From NCBI GenBank assembly GCA_003427395.1, contig BFEA01000167.1, positions 12,735 through 76,734 of the forward strand: a stretch of 64,000 nucleotides of DNA. Reading direction: 5' to 3'. A program made the position numbers and the translations under genes. The notes under the pieces were generated by a model. That model did not search any database and was not told the origin of the DNA. It saw only the letters and a program-made list of their open reading frames with translations. Position 1 is the stretch's first letter. Each line of letters opens with the position of its first letter. Of the stretch, positions 42,633-53,359 are shown one piece after another. The DNA is from Chara braunii (taxonomy: Eukaryota > Streptophyta > Charophyceae > Charales > Characeae).

Positions 42633-43506
42633 ACTTGATGAGCCCAGGAAACAGTTGGAGACCTTGACCAGCAAAGGTTGGATCCAGCCCAACACATCCC
42701 GGTTTGGGGCACCAATCCTCTTTGTCCCAAGGGGGAATGGTGAGTTCAGGATGTGCGTGTACTATAGAGGTTTCAACAAAATCACGAGGAAGTCCACATA
42801 GCCTCTTCCTCGTATTGATGATCTGTTGGATATGGTGCAGGGATGTACCATCTTTAGAAAGATCGGTCTCAAATCAGGTTGTCACCAGATTGAGATGGCT
42901 GAAGGCGATGTCCAGAAGACAGCCTTCAAGACCAGGTATGGCACTTACGAGTACCTGGTCATGCCATTCGGTCTTTGCAATCCCCTAGGCACCTTCCAGA
43001 CAGAGATGCATCGCATACTCAGGCCTTACTTGGAAAAATTTGTAGTTGTCTACTTGGATGATATCCCGATATTCAGTCGATCTGCCCAGGAGCATGCGCA
43101 TCATCTGCCTCTGGTCCTCCAGGCCTTACGTGATAACCAGTATAAGATCAACAGGGAGAAATCCTCTTTTGGGGTTCCTTCTGTGGTCTATCTGGGTCAC
43201 GTCATTTGTGGAGAGGGGTTGTCTCCTGAAGCAACAAAAGTTGCTGCAGTTCAGGACTGGCTGCGGCCTGCTAACATTCGCGATGTCCGATCATTCTTGG
43301 GGCTTGCTTCTTATTGTAGGAAGTTCATTCTGAACTTCTCTTCTATCGCAGCTCCCTTGACTGATCTCACAAAGAAAAACACTTCCTTTCTTTGGACATC
43401 AGAGTGTCAGGAGGCTTTCACACGTCTCAAGGAGGCCTTGATTTGTGCCCCTTTTTTGAAGCTACCTCTAACCCTACCTTGCCTTTTGTGCTTACCACTG
43501 ATGTGA
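42600..43506 (+). pseudogene. Element D reverse transcriptase
   Basis: The first part (RGRVYRISPAELDEPRKQLE, FRMCVYYRGFNK; Asp of C-I-D-Y-R lost) ends at TAG (42799). The second part, 42826-43506: FRKIGLKSGCHQIEM, in which motif A's catalytic Asp is Gly (K-I-D-L to K-I-G-L), MPFGLCNPLGTFQ, VVYLDDIPIFS (Asp pair present), YLGHVICG, DVRSFLGLASYCRKF. Loss of the motif A aspartate makes the polymerase inactive. Confidence 0.9.
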
Positions 43507-43830
43507 GTTAGTATGGTGTAGGGGCGGTACTTCAACAGGATGATGGGAATGGTCTGCAGCCTATCGAATACATGAGCAAGAATATCAAAACAAAGAAGCT
43601 GCAGGACTGTACCTATGAGAAAGAACTTTGTGCTCTTCCTCCTGGGCAGGCACTTCAAGATCTTCTCAGATCACTCCACCCTACAGTGGATGAAGTCCTA
43701 GGAAGAACTGAATGACAAGCTTGCTCGTTGTATTCAGTTCATTGATATGTTTGACTTTGAACTGAGACACAAGAAGGGCTGCTACAATCGAGTAGCAGAT
43801 GCCCTTTCTCGTAGGCCTAACGCTCTCTTC
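43485..43830 (+). pseudogene. Element D RNase H, frame-broken
   Basis: Recognisable pieces in shifting frames: LTTDVS-stop-YGVGAVLQQDDG (43490-43545), YMSKNIKTKKLQDCTYEKELCAL (43570-43635), then RVADALSRRPN (43793-43820), the conserved end of RNase H. The stop replaces the residue before Y-G-V-G-A. Confidence 0.72.
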
Positions 43831-44513
43831 TTGATCTCCTTCACTCATTCATTTGGAGATGAGACTCATCAGACCATTGCCCGGTTGCTGCCCAGGATGC
43901 GATTTTTGGGCCTGTAGTGAGGAATCCCCAGGATGATCCTGCATTTGAACCAGGATATACTCTGGTTTCAGACCTGCTGTATACTTGCAGCAGAGGTGAG
44001 GAACGCTTGTGCATTCCCCAGGACCGCAAGCTGAGAACACTCTTGATGTCAGAATGTCATGATGCTCGTGGTCACTTTGGAGCCCTCAAATTGTAAGCAT
44101 CCCTGTCGCAAAACTTCTTCTGGAAGGAGATGAGGAGTGACATACTGCACTATGTGGAAACCTGTGAGCTACGCCAAAGGAATAAGGTGGTACGTCGTCC
44201 TCCCCTTGGCCTACTCAAACCACTACCTATCCCTGATGCTCCTGCACAGTCAGTGTCTATTGATTTTACTGACTTAGGTAGGACCACTCCTCGTGGGATG
44301 CGTCAGGTCATGGTATGTGTGGACCGGTTCTCCAAATATGCAGAGTTCATCCCCTTACCAGTTGAGGCTCGCGTTCTTGCCGTTCAGGCGGCATTTGCTG
44401 ATAGGTGGGTCACACATCATGGACCACCCACCTCTATAGTCAGTGATCGAGATCCTCGTTTTTGCAGCAATGAATGGCAATCCTACCGCATCATGGACCA
44501 CCCACCTCTATAG
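43830..44513 (+). pseudogene. Element D integrase, C-terminally truncated
   Basis: The zinc-finger part (MSECHDARGHFGALKL then ETCELRQRNK, second Cys lost) is followed by 44130-44513: VSIDFTDLGRTTPRG (first catalytic Asp), VCVDRFSKYAEFIPL, SIVSDRDPRFCSNEWQ (second Asp). The frame then enters a local duplication and stops; the catalytic Glu and the rest are missing. Confidence 0.85.
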
Positions 44514-44575
44514 TTAGTGATCGAGATCCTCTATAGTCAGTGATCGAGATCCTCGTTTTTGCAGCAATGAATGGC
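44416..44575 (+). repeat. Scrambled local duplication at the end of element D
   Basis: Integrase bases 44416-44480 recur in part at 44490-44532 and again at 44531-44575, with internal jumps. Three partial copies of one 60-base stretch suggest repeated template switching or microhomology repair at the truncation point. Confidence 0.85.
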
Positions 44576-44589
44576 GAGTTGATTGGTGG

Positions 44590-45430
44590 AGGCCGTTTAG
44601 TTGATGGAGAAGGGGATGAGGAGGTAGAAGAAAAATGGGCTGCGCGGAGGTATGGAGGAAAAGAGAAAAAAAAAAAAAAAAAGATGAAATAGACATATCT
44701 CCCTCGTTCGTGAACAGATTTGAGTAAGGAAAGATACGATCCCGGGGTTTTGACCCCGGGCGAGTTGCATGGTAAGGTTAGTTTTGCTGTTGGATTAGTG
44801 GAATAAGAGTTAGAAGAAAAAGAGGGTGCGCGGAGTAGTCGGGAAGGGAGGAGGAAGAAATAACTACAGCAAAAAAAATCATGTATCTCGCTCGTTCCTC
44901 CATGGAATCGAGCGAGACAAGATGCGTTTGGGGGGTTTTGGCATGCTCTGGATCTGATGGCCGCGCTAGTTCTCCCAAACGGACATCGATCTGGGCGGTA
45001 TCAGTGATGGAGGTTGCGCGTGGGAGTCTGGAGGATGCATCTTCCCATTGTCGGGGGCAAGATTCATCCATATAGCGGCAGGCACACAGATCAAACAAAT
45101 GAGCAAGTACCTGGGCCGTACAGAGAAGGAGATTCACTCTGAATTTGTATGAAGGCTCTGTGATATTCTAACAGGAGGTCTGGTCTCATCCTATGCACTT
45201 GGAGAGCATCGGAGTGAGGCCTATAGCAGCGCATCCGAGCTCGTCATGGCAACCACCATCTTGAATGTGGAGTGCTTCGCCGCAAGGCCTGTTCATACAG
45301 GCTATGCCGCCAATAGTCGCGCTTGAAGTTGCTCATCGTCGTGCTTGTCAGGCCAATGTGCCTGGCCGTGCTCTAGCAGGTGACCCAATAATGATCTTCC
45401 CACTGTAACGATCAGGCCCAAGCGCACATG
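44590..45430. other. Unassigned sequence with a diverged 186-bp duplication and a GC hairpin
   Basis: Related blocks start near 44625 and 44811 (GAAGAAAAA, TGCGCGGAG, CTCGTTCGT or similar). The first contains the perfect hairpin CCCGGGGT-TTTG-ACCCCGGG (44741-44760). No gene recognised. Confidence 0.6.
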
Positions 45431-45437
45431 AGAGGGG

Positions 45438-45441
<4 letters not shown>

Positions 45442-45525
<84 letters not shown>

Positions 45526-45560
45526 NNNNNNNNNNNNNNNNNNNNNNNNNNNNNNNNNNN

Positions 45561-45621
<61 letters not shown>
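45442..45621. repeat. (GA)n microsatellite with a small gap
   Basis: GA repeat interrupted by 35 Ns (45526-45560). Confidence 0.97.
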
Positions 45622-45624
<3 letters not shown>

Positions 45625-46090
45625 AGGCTCCTACCTCGGAACAGGCAGAGAAGGGTGAACCGAAAGCCGATCTGTGGCGTCGGACCGTGAGTTATTACGG
45701 GGATAAAATTCTGGCAATGTATCCGCCCATAATCTGGCGGAAGATTCAGTTCGATTGTTTGCTCATGCGAACGAGCCGGAGTAGCGTGAGACCAGTCGTA
45801 GAGTTGGAGACTTACCTGGCGTTGGCAATCGGGGGAGGGGCGCATACACTGGAAGACAACGATCGTGGGATGAATCGAAAAGCGGATTACGGTGTCAAAG
45901 TGCAGAGGGGTTGTGTCCGTCTGTGGGGGATTGAGCTCATCCCATGCCCGATCAAGCTCGTTTGTGGGCCCTACCGGGTTTGTTTTCTCTGTGGTGGCTA
46001 GATGATCATGGCTATGTACACCGTGTACCTNGTAGGCATGTTGGGGGGGGAGTCATGAATCCGACCAAGAATAGAGTCAGGAGCCCTGGC

Positions 46091-46180
46091 TGTTGGGGGC
46101 TTTTGTATTCCATTATCAGAGGTGAAATTCTTGGTGGATGACGAACTTCAAAGACAGTTGGGGGCACGGCGAATGGGGTG
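46091..46180 (+). rRNA. Degenerate fragment of nuclear 18S rRNA
   Basis: TTATCAGAGGTGAAATTCTTGG (46113-46134, quoted in part) is the near-invariant stretch of eukaryotic small-subunit rRNA. Upstream TGTTGGGGGC-TTTTGTATTCCA and downstream GACGAACTTC correspond to GTCGGGGGCATTCGTATTTCA and GACGAACTTC of 18S in the right order and spacing, with small deletions. About 80-90 bases only; a pseudogene scrap. Flanking 45630-46090 and 46181-47580 show no further rRNA or gene that I can recognise. Confidence 0.8.
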
Positions 46181-46508
46181 ACATGGCGTTCAAAGTGCTG
46201 CTGCGGCCGTTGTTGTTGACATCTATGGGAGGGGAGGTCAATTCGTAGCCTGCCAATAAGCTGTGGGTGTAAAGCTGGTGCACTACTTGCAGCTGGCGGC
46301 CATGCTGCTCACAGACCCGGCCGGCACAGTTTCAATTGGCTCCCAACTGCATAGATCTGATCAGGCTTGAGGTATGGTACGCAGGGAGGGGAAGAGACTT
46401 AGCAAAACTTACCTGCCCACGAACGTCGGGAGCATGCTGATCCTAGGGTCTAACAGGAAGACGCAGGCACGCGCGGTTGCTGCAGAACAAGGCTACAACC
46501 GGTTAGCT

Positions 46509-46562
46509 GTGTGGTGCAAACGGGGCTGTTGACTTGTGTGGTGCAAACGGGGCTGTTGACTG
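46509..46562 (+). repeat. 27-bp tandem repeat, two units
   Basis: Two head-to-tail units (GTGTGGTGCAAACGGGGCTG...) differing only at the last base. Confidence 0.93.
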
Positions 46563-47589
46563 GTGTGTTGTCCGTCCTATTATGCGAGGCAGCTAGTGGA
46601 AAGCCGCAAGCTGTCAGATTTCGCCGTGGCCTTACGTATCGGAATATGATTGCTGCAGAGACTCGCCGACTTGTTGCTACCGTGAAAGCGGGATTCACAG
46701 TGTATGTCGGAGTACGGTAACTGCGAACTGTGTCTTCCGCGTGTATGAATGAGCAGCAGCTGAAAGACAAGGTGGCAGACACTGTATCCGGGCGACAGAC
46801 TGTGTACAGCTGACTAATCACTTCTTCCGATCTACTCGTGAGTAGTAGTTGTGTATGGCTGTGCGCGGTCGCTGAGTACTGTTGTGCACTGCTGCTGAAC
46901 AGTGTTGTGGGGCCTTGATACTGCGCACGGCTGCTATGGGCGATGTGTTTTGACTCGCTGCGTTTCGCCTGCGCCTCGAATAGAGCAAGGGAGGGGTGTG
47001 CTCTATTTAAACGGGGTTTTTCTAGGCTGCGTCACTGAGTTTTTGTTGTGCATGGACCCAGGGCATTTGTTGTGCGACGCAGTACTTGTTATACATCACT
47101 GAGTGATGTTGTGATCCACTGCGCCTGGCGGAATTACTGCTTGGTGTTGCTACCTTACTTAACCGCGACTGTGACTTGGAGGTCAATCAGGGAGCTGGAG
47201 CCCAACATTCAAAACGAGATCTGATCAGTTTACTGAGCTTGTTGTGGCATTACTGTGTGCTTGCCATGGCCTGATTACTAAGCGGCACTGTGCGCTACTA
47301 TGCGTGGCTGCTTATTATTGTGGTTCAGCGCGGGGCTCGTTGGTTGAGCGTTGCTACATTGCCTAGCTATTGCACATGGTGGTTGTGTGCACTATCACGG
47401 ATTCTCACCTACATTCCGAAGAGAGCTACGGAGTGTGCTCTGTTCAAGCGTGCTCATCCTGAGTTGTTCGAGTACGGGTTGGTTAGAGGGAAGTGGTGCG
47501 GTTTGAAGGATGTGGTCAGGCTTGAAGGAAAGGTTACTGCTGCGACCAAGGGCACCGTCTGAGCGCGAGTTTTTCATTTCTGTTGGATA

Positions 47590-50500
47590 GCGAGATTGAC
47601 CACTCTCGCTGCGTATCCTTGGCCATCATTGCGGGGCCCTCAAGAGTGGGAGACTACAAGGCCCTCTCCCGCGAGTCTGAGCGCACCTCCCTTATATCTT
47701 AGAGTCTAAATACCTCTTTTTCTGCCTTTCTCAGTCGAAGTCTAGTCTTTTGGTGCTGAGAGGAAGGCGGAAGGCGGGATTGAAACCCGTAGGACCGCGC
47801 CAAGGCCTCTGTGGAAGGTTGCCCCACCGATGGCGGGAGCTTTGCCGGAGCCCAGGCGGGGTTCTGGAGGCAGGGAACACTCAGGTATAACCCTCGATTT
47901 ACGCGTGTGACCCTATCATTAAACTATATTATCCTATTGCTATTGGCCTGACTGTAAGTATGACTAGAAAAGACAATTGTTCTTCTTTACTTGTTTGAAT
48001 TCAGGACATTGTTTTGCAAAGTAAACTGACAAATATGTATTGATTTAATCAAGATTATTAGTGTGAATTCAGAAAACACAGACCTGTCAAATATGTTGTG
48101 GAGGCTGGGCGAACGTGTAAGTTGCGGGCTGCTCGGTCTTTCACACTTGTTTTACTTGTTATTTGGCAAGCTAGACTACCCATAAGTTGGGTAGCCTAGT
48201 TCTACGCTGTATGTAACTGTATGGGCTGGTCAGGCACAACATGAGTTGTTGTGTCTGGTCATATGCCTTTCGTCGTTTGTTCAGGCAAAGGCTGGGCTCC
48301 TCATGAGTTGAGGTAGTCCAGTTCTTTGGGTATGCCGAAAGTTTAGGCTGGCCAGTCTCACCATAAGTTGGTGGGACCCGGTCATATGCCTTACGTCAAT
48401 TGTTTAGGCAGAAGNTGACCACACCATAAGTTGGTGTGGCTCAGTCTTATGCTTTATTGTTTCAGGCAAGACTATTCGCACCATAAGTTGGTGTGGTCAA
48501 GTCATGAGCCGCCATCACTAAGAGAATCAGAGTATACAAAGTGATACATCATGTATTATGTATATTCATGGCAAGCTGGACGCCATGAGTTGGGAGATCC
48601 AGCCATATAAGCCGGTAACAGACAAAGCAGAGGGAAAGAAGATGAACAATACAAAATGGTGTGGTAACTGTGGGCAGGCTGACTCACCCATAAGTTGGGT
48701 AGTTGGTCCTATGTCCTTGATAACACGGAAGCAGAGAGATATATAAAGTCTAGCTATTTTCCTTTTCTAAACATACCTGACGTTTGGGTGGGGATCCTCA
48801 TGAGTTGAGGTGACCTGGCCACTCGTCTGAAGATAGAATCTGATTGTGAAACTTATCTATTGATGTAGTTGTGTTGCGGAGGTCGGGAGAACGCATAAGT
48901 TGCGGGCTGCTCGGTCATACTCGCTTGTTGTTGTTTGGGCGGGGCTAGACTACTCATAAGTTGGGTAGCTTGGTCTTACGCTATATGTCACTGTGTGGGC
49001 TGGTCAGGCACAACATAAGTTGTCGTGTCTGGTCATATGCTTTTCGTCGTTCGTTCAGGCAAAGGCTGGGTTCCTCATAAGTTGAGGAGGTTCAATTTTT
49101 TTTGTATATGCCGAGAGTTAGGCTGATCAAGTCTCACCATAAGTTGGTGCGCCCTGGTTATATGCCTTATGTCATTTTGTTCAGACAGAAACTTATCACA
49201 ACATAAGTTGTTGTGGTAAGTTTTATGCCTTATGTCTATAAGTTGAACATGGTTATATTGCGAAGGTTGGGCGAACGCATAAGTTGCGGACTGTTCAGTT
49301 CTTCGCGCATGTGATTATGTCTAGGCTGGGCTGGACTACTCATGAGTTGGGTAGCCTGACTCTACGCCGTATGTAACCGTGTGGGCTGGCCGAACACAAC
49401 ATAAGTTATTGTGTTTGGTCATATGCCTTTTGTTGTTGTTTAGGCAGAGGCCGACCCCTCATGAGTTGAGGAGGTTCAGTTCTATGTGTATGCCGAACAT
49501 TCAGGCCGACTGACCAGCCTCACCATGAGTTGGTGCGGCCCGGTCATACGCCTTATGTCGATCGTTTTGCAGAAACTAGTCACACCATAAGTTGCTGTGG
49601 TTTGGTCTTAAGCGTACATATATTTGTGTTACCAGGCTAGGGCACCATAAGTTGGTGTGGCCTAGTCATATAAACTAGCAGGTCAGTCACATCCATAAGT
49701 TGGGTTGGCTGACCCCATGTCTTAGATGTTTGCGCTTGCATGCTCGTGGGCTCTCACTTGGGGCATCTTTTGGATAAAGTAGTTGCTGTAGATGCTCGCT
49801 GAGTGCTGGAGCCATAGGTAGATCATATGGATGATGGGAGGAAGAACTTGGGATGAAGAGAGGACTGACTCTGCTAAGGACTTAGGATCAGTGCTAACCC
49901 ACAATCTCATCTAGACGTCGTGATGGCTATCATTGATCCTGACTCGTCAAGCAGGTGTCAGAAGATAGTCCCAAGTATAGTTTGCTTTATCTTTCTGTCT
50001 TTTCAGCTTCGTATAAATCTTGGCAGCCTCCTGTTCCTACGGGAAGCGCTGCCGAAATTTCTACAAATCTGGGGGAGTTAGTCATTTTTGGACTCATAGA
50101 AATTTTGAAAAGGCACTTTTCCTACGGGAAGCGTTGCCGAAATTTCGTAGAATTTGGGGAGTTAGAATATTTTTCAGCTAGGAGCTACCTTGTGAATCTA
50201 TCCTGATTAGAGGAGATACTCTGTGACTTGGTACTAGTAGAGGAGTTAGGTTACGACTAGGGGAATGTTTTCCCCTCGACATAAATAATATTTTTTCTTT
50301 GGCCTGTACTGTGATGCAGGTTTCAGTGTTTTCACTTGAAGGCTTGATCTGGTCCGCCTACTCCTTCCAAAGGATCATTTTTTTGTTATCTTTTGATAAC
50401 AGGTCGGTTTCCGGCTCAACTCTAATCCACTCTTGCTACTCAACCTAAAAAGGCTTTAGCCCTGTGTTTTGTGTTGTCTTGTTCTATTTTTACCCGGACT

Positions 50501-50790
50501 TTAATTGAATGGCCATTTAATAAAGACGCTGAGTATTTTATTTTGAGAGTTGCGCAAAGAGTGAGGCTTGTATGGCTAAAGCAAGGGGTGTGAGCGCAAA
50601 GAATGGTTGAAGTTGACCCCGTGTAATGTGTGCTCTGTTGATGTGGATTTTTTATGTGATTACAGGTATGTTCTGTGAATTGAAGTCCAGACTTGGTTTT
50701 GCGTATGATTATATGTGTATATATATATTTGAAGGAAGCCACACCGTGATTGTGGGAGTGATCGTCTTCTATCTCATGACGTTTATATCA
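47590..50790 (-). mobile_element. Element S copy 2, body
   Basis: The reverse complement aligns with 32538-35880 of copy 1, block by block: terminal block 47620-47890, hairpin array 48110-49710, GGCAGCGCTTCCC-type repeats (50030-50145), and the end block 50400-50770. No coding frame is conserved between the copies. With 51080-51811 it forms a 4.2-kb element in inverted orientation 12 kb from copy 1. Confidence 0.65.
48110..49710 (-). repeat. Hairpin array of element S copy 2 (about 24 units)
   Basis: Units at about 60-bp spacing, each an inverted repeat around a TAAGT or TGAGT loop. Arms differ but remain complementary: CTACCCA/TGGGTAG (48176), CACAACA/TGTTGTG (48235), CCTCA/TGAGG (48298), CACCA/TGGTG (48358), CCACACCA/TGGTGTGG (48419), CGCA/TGCG (48890). 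Some extend after a mismatch (CTAG/CTAG around the first). The order of arm types repeats: the GCG, GGG, CAAC, CCTC, CACC series restarts near 48890 and 49275, a higher-order repeat of about 385 bp. Confidence 0.9.
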
Positions 50791-51079
50791 TGTTTCTCGT
50801 GTTCGCCCGACCCATTGAGGCCGCGCATAGTGATTAAGTAGGTGTTGCAGTAAGAGAAAAAAAGGCCCCCTTTGACCTTTTGCTTCTTAGAGTTATTATG
50901 GTTGGACGTTGTCGTCCGTGGCAGCCGTCAAAGTCAAACCCCTTGATATTTGACCACCACGACTGCTTGGAGCTGTCTACTCAACCCCTCTGCACAGGGT
51001 GCAGAAGAGGGTGTGGTCTTCAACCGCGCATGGCGGTTGTCTGGCGTCGAGAGATTACCCCTCAAAGCGCCTGTCAGCC

Positions 51080-51811
51080 GACACTTGAGTGTCGAGCGCG
51101 ACCCTCGAGAATATCAAGGGCCGCAAGGCTACGAGTACCACATAGTACCCCACGAACACAAATGGTTGCGTATGTCCGCATGGCTGGTTAATATGAGGAG
51201 GCCATGCGCTCGCCCGACACTTATACGGGAACCCAGCGCACAATACTTATCTGATTCTTGCTGCATGAAGTTATGGGTCGGATACTGAAGGGATTAGGAG
51301 TGTTGTAGTGTTGTGGTGTTGTGGTGTTGTTTGTGATACTTGTTTTGTGTGTGTCTATGTGTTATGTGTGGGTAGATGTGAGTGTTGTGGTGTAACGCGG
51401 GGTGTGTGCGATGCGTCCTAGTCGACCGACGCCGAGTCGCGTTTGGGAGGTCAGCCCCCCAGAACGTCGACTCACGTGGGGGTTCGATTTTGGGCGTTCG
51501 ACCGCGCGTAACCCCTATGCTACAGCGAGCGAGAAACGCCCTCGGCTGGGCCATCTTTGCAATTGCATACGAAAAGCCTTCGCATGTGGTTCAGTAGCTC
51601 GGCGGGGATACGCCCACCTAAGGGACGGTGACAGCTCCCGCAGGTGGAGGTAAGCGGTGCCTCGCGTGACCCTGTCCTGTCGTAGGGGCTCGCGAGAGGT
51701 ACGGCTGGCGCACTCGGCCGGAGCGGCTAAAACGCTCTGCGACGAAGTCCTCCATAATCCAGCGTTACGCGGCCGGGAGGGTCCCCGTGCGGGACCGATG
51801 CGCTCGACAGC
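51080..51811 (-). repeat. Element S, GC-rich structured end (copy 2)
   Basis: Inverted counterpart of 30493-31225. The right boundary is sharp: homology stops at about 51811, where an integrase fragment starts. Plus-strand reading shows GTGTGCGATGCGTCC (51401) and several short complementary pairs. No conserved protein frame. Confidence 0.65.
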
Positions 51812-52110
51812 GTGCCCGTGCCAACCTCCTGAAATCTCAAAAGGCTATGATTCAGCAGGCTAACAGGCACAGACATCCTTCTACTATTCGCACAGGTGAC
51901 TGCGTGTGGGTACTCGGTTCTGAGTTGTCACGAGAGGAGGACATTTCGCCTAAGCTGTTGCCACAATATATGGGTCCATGGCAGGTCTTAGTGGGAGCTG
52001 ACCCCTTCGGACCATCCTATATATAACATGCCCAGTTGGGCGATGTACATGTAAAATCGAGGATCCGCAATGTGATAAAAAGGATTGAACGGACAATGCA
52101 ATGCAAGTGG
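51812..52110 (+). pseudogene. Ty3/gypsy integrase C-terminal fragment
   Basis: The plus-strand frame reads RANLLKSQKAMIQQANRHRHPS, then TGDCVWVLG, DISPKLLPQYMGPWQVL and GPSYI before a stop. This corresponds to the QANKHRR...GDLVWV...LLPAYRGPWPVL block of element B integrase. Upstream integrase is replaced by element S, and downstream begins the LTR of element C. It is therefore an older element broken by both. A few more residues (VHVKSRIRNVI) continue after the stop. Confidence 0.82.
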
Positions 52111-52147
52111 AATCTCAACAAGCAATGTGCATTCCGATACATACAAA

Positions 52148-53333
52148 ATGGTGCTTGATAGCGCAGGGAAGACTTAGATACAAATCCTGACTTGACCGGG
52201 TCTGACCTCTATCACGTAGTGCAAGATAGTGCAGCAGAATACTAGAATTCTAATGACTAGCCCAATCAATGTTGCAAAGCAGACCAAACATACATCATTC
52301 TCACCACACGGTGTGGAGGGGAGCCTGGCGCTATACACAGGAAGAGGCGCCAGGTCCACTTCATGCACAGACAAAGAGGAGGGGATCAGACGGAGAAGAG
52401 AAGGGGAGAGATGGAAAAGTCGTCAACACCAAGTCGCGTTACAAGTCCCAAATAATCCCTCGTCAAAATGTCTGGAGTCCAATGTCGAGTCTGGGTCCAG
52501 TGTCACCAAGCTCTCTCTCTCTCTTTCTCATAGTCTGCTGGTGAAGTCAGATAACAAGAGGGTGAGAGAAAGATGATGGACTGAGAAGAGGAAGAAGAAG
52601 AACTCTCTCTCTCTCATATGCCAGGTGCTAACCTGTGAGGATAGCGTTGTGCTGCAGGTACCTCGAAGACGAAGCTGGAGAAATGGCGTTGCAGGTAAGT
52701 TTCCCTGGCCTCCGCCTAATCTCTCTCTGTCTAGTACTACTCTAGCTCCTATGGCGCCCAACGCTGAAGACTACTGCTAACGCTACAAAGTGCCCAGCGC
52801 TGAAAATTACTGCTAACGCTACTACTACTCCTGCAGCGCTCCTCTAGAGTGCTGTCGCCGAATCCTGAAGACTACCTCCTGCTTCCTAAACTGCACGTGA
52901 AGTGCTTGGGAAATACATAGGAACTACCTACACCCTGCAGGGCAGGCCAGTCCTTTATAGTGCTGGCCCGTCCAGGGGCTGCTCTTGCCAATGCCAAAAT
53001 GTGCCAGACCCTGGGGTTGAAGCTCAAACGAAGGTTGTCTTGAAAATAGGCCAAAAATGCCCTGAGCTAAAACCCTGGTTTGGTGCCTGAGTTTCGGGGC
53101 AGGCCGAACTCGTGACGGCCTGAAAATGGCCCTCAGTTTCAGGCTGAAAAGACTCAGGGCCGGAAAGGCCCTGATCTAGGCTGAAACGACACAGGGCCTG
53201 TAGGCCCTTGTTTTCAAGCTTTCAGGCTGGAACGACATGGGGCCTGTAGGCGCTTGTTTTCGGGCTTTTGGCCTGGAAATGTCACGGGGCTGAAAGTCGC
53301 CTGTGCAGCCTGTTGCACGCGTAGCATGTAACA
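52148..53333 (-). repeat. Element C 3' LTR
   Basis: In element orientation it starts TGTTACATGC at 53333 after the polypurine tract. The left end near 52148 is estimated. It resembles the TE-2 LTRs in order (GACCTCT, GCAAGATAG, CACACGGTGTG, GCGCCAGG, a CT-rich tract at 52510-52530 and 52600-52615, GGTAAGT), but the CT tracts are short and there is no CA repeat. Confidence 0.78.
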
Positions 53334-53346
53334 CCCCCCCCTCCTT
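53334..53346 (-). promoter_or_regulatory. Polypurine tract of element C
   Basis: Minus strand AAGGAGGGGGGG abutting the LTR start, equivalent to 9797-9810 in TE-2. Confidence 0.85.
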
Positions 53347-53359
53347 ATGAAGTCAAGCC

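Larger units (their letters stand above)
39201..44575 (+). mobile_element. Ty3/gypsy element D
   Basis: Leader (39201-40223), Gag, zinc knuckle, protease, RT, RNase H and part of integrase on the plus strand. LTRs were not recognised on either side. The integrase breaks off at about 44490 in a scrambled repeat. The proteins differ clearly from A, B, C and TE-2 (protease D-C-G-A; knuckle with one fewer residue), so this is a separate Ty3/gypsy lineage. Several stops and frame shifts make it inactive. Confidence 0.88.

Noticed and set aside
48110-49710. CRISPR-like regular array
   Set aside because: Spacing is regular, but the repeated part is a short loop with changing complementary arms, the intervals are themselves repeated, and the context is a eukaryotic repeat element.
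51401-51811. Group II intron in element S copy 2
   Set aside because: A GTGTGCGA start is suggestive, but no domain V hairpin with its conserved AGC/GAAA features and no maturase frame were found.
51768-51812. HDV-like ribozyme start (GGCCGGGAGGGTCCC)
   Set aside because: Only the first bases resemble it; the nested double-pseudoknot pairings could not be made.
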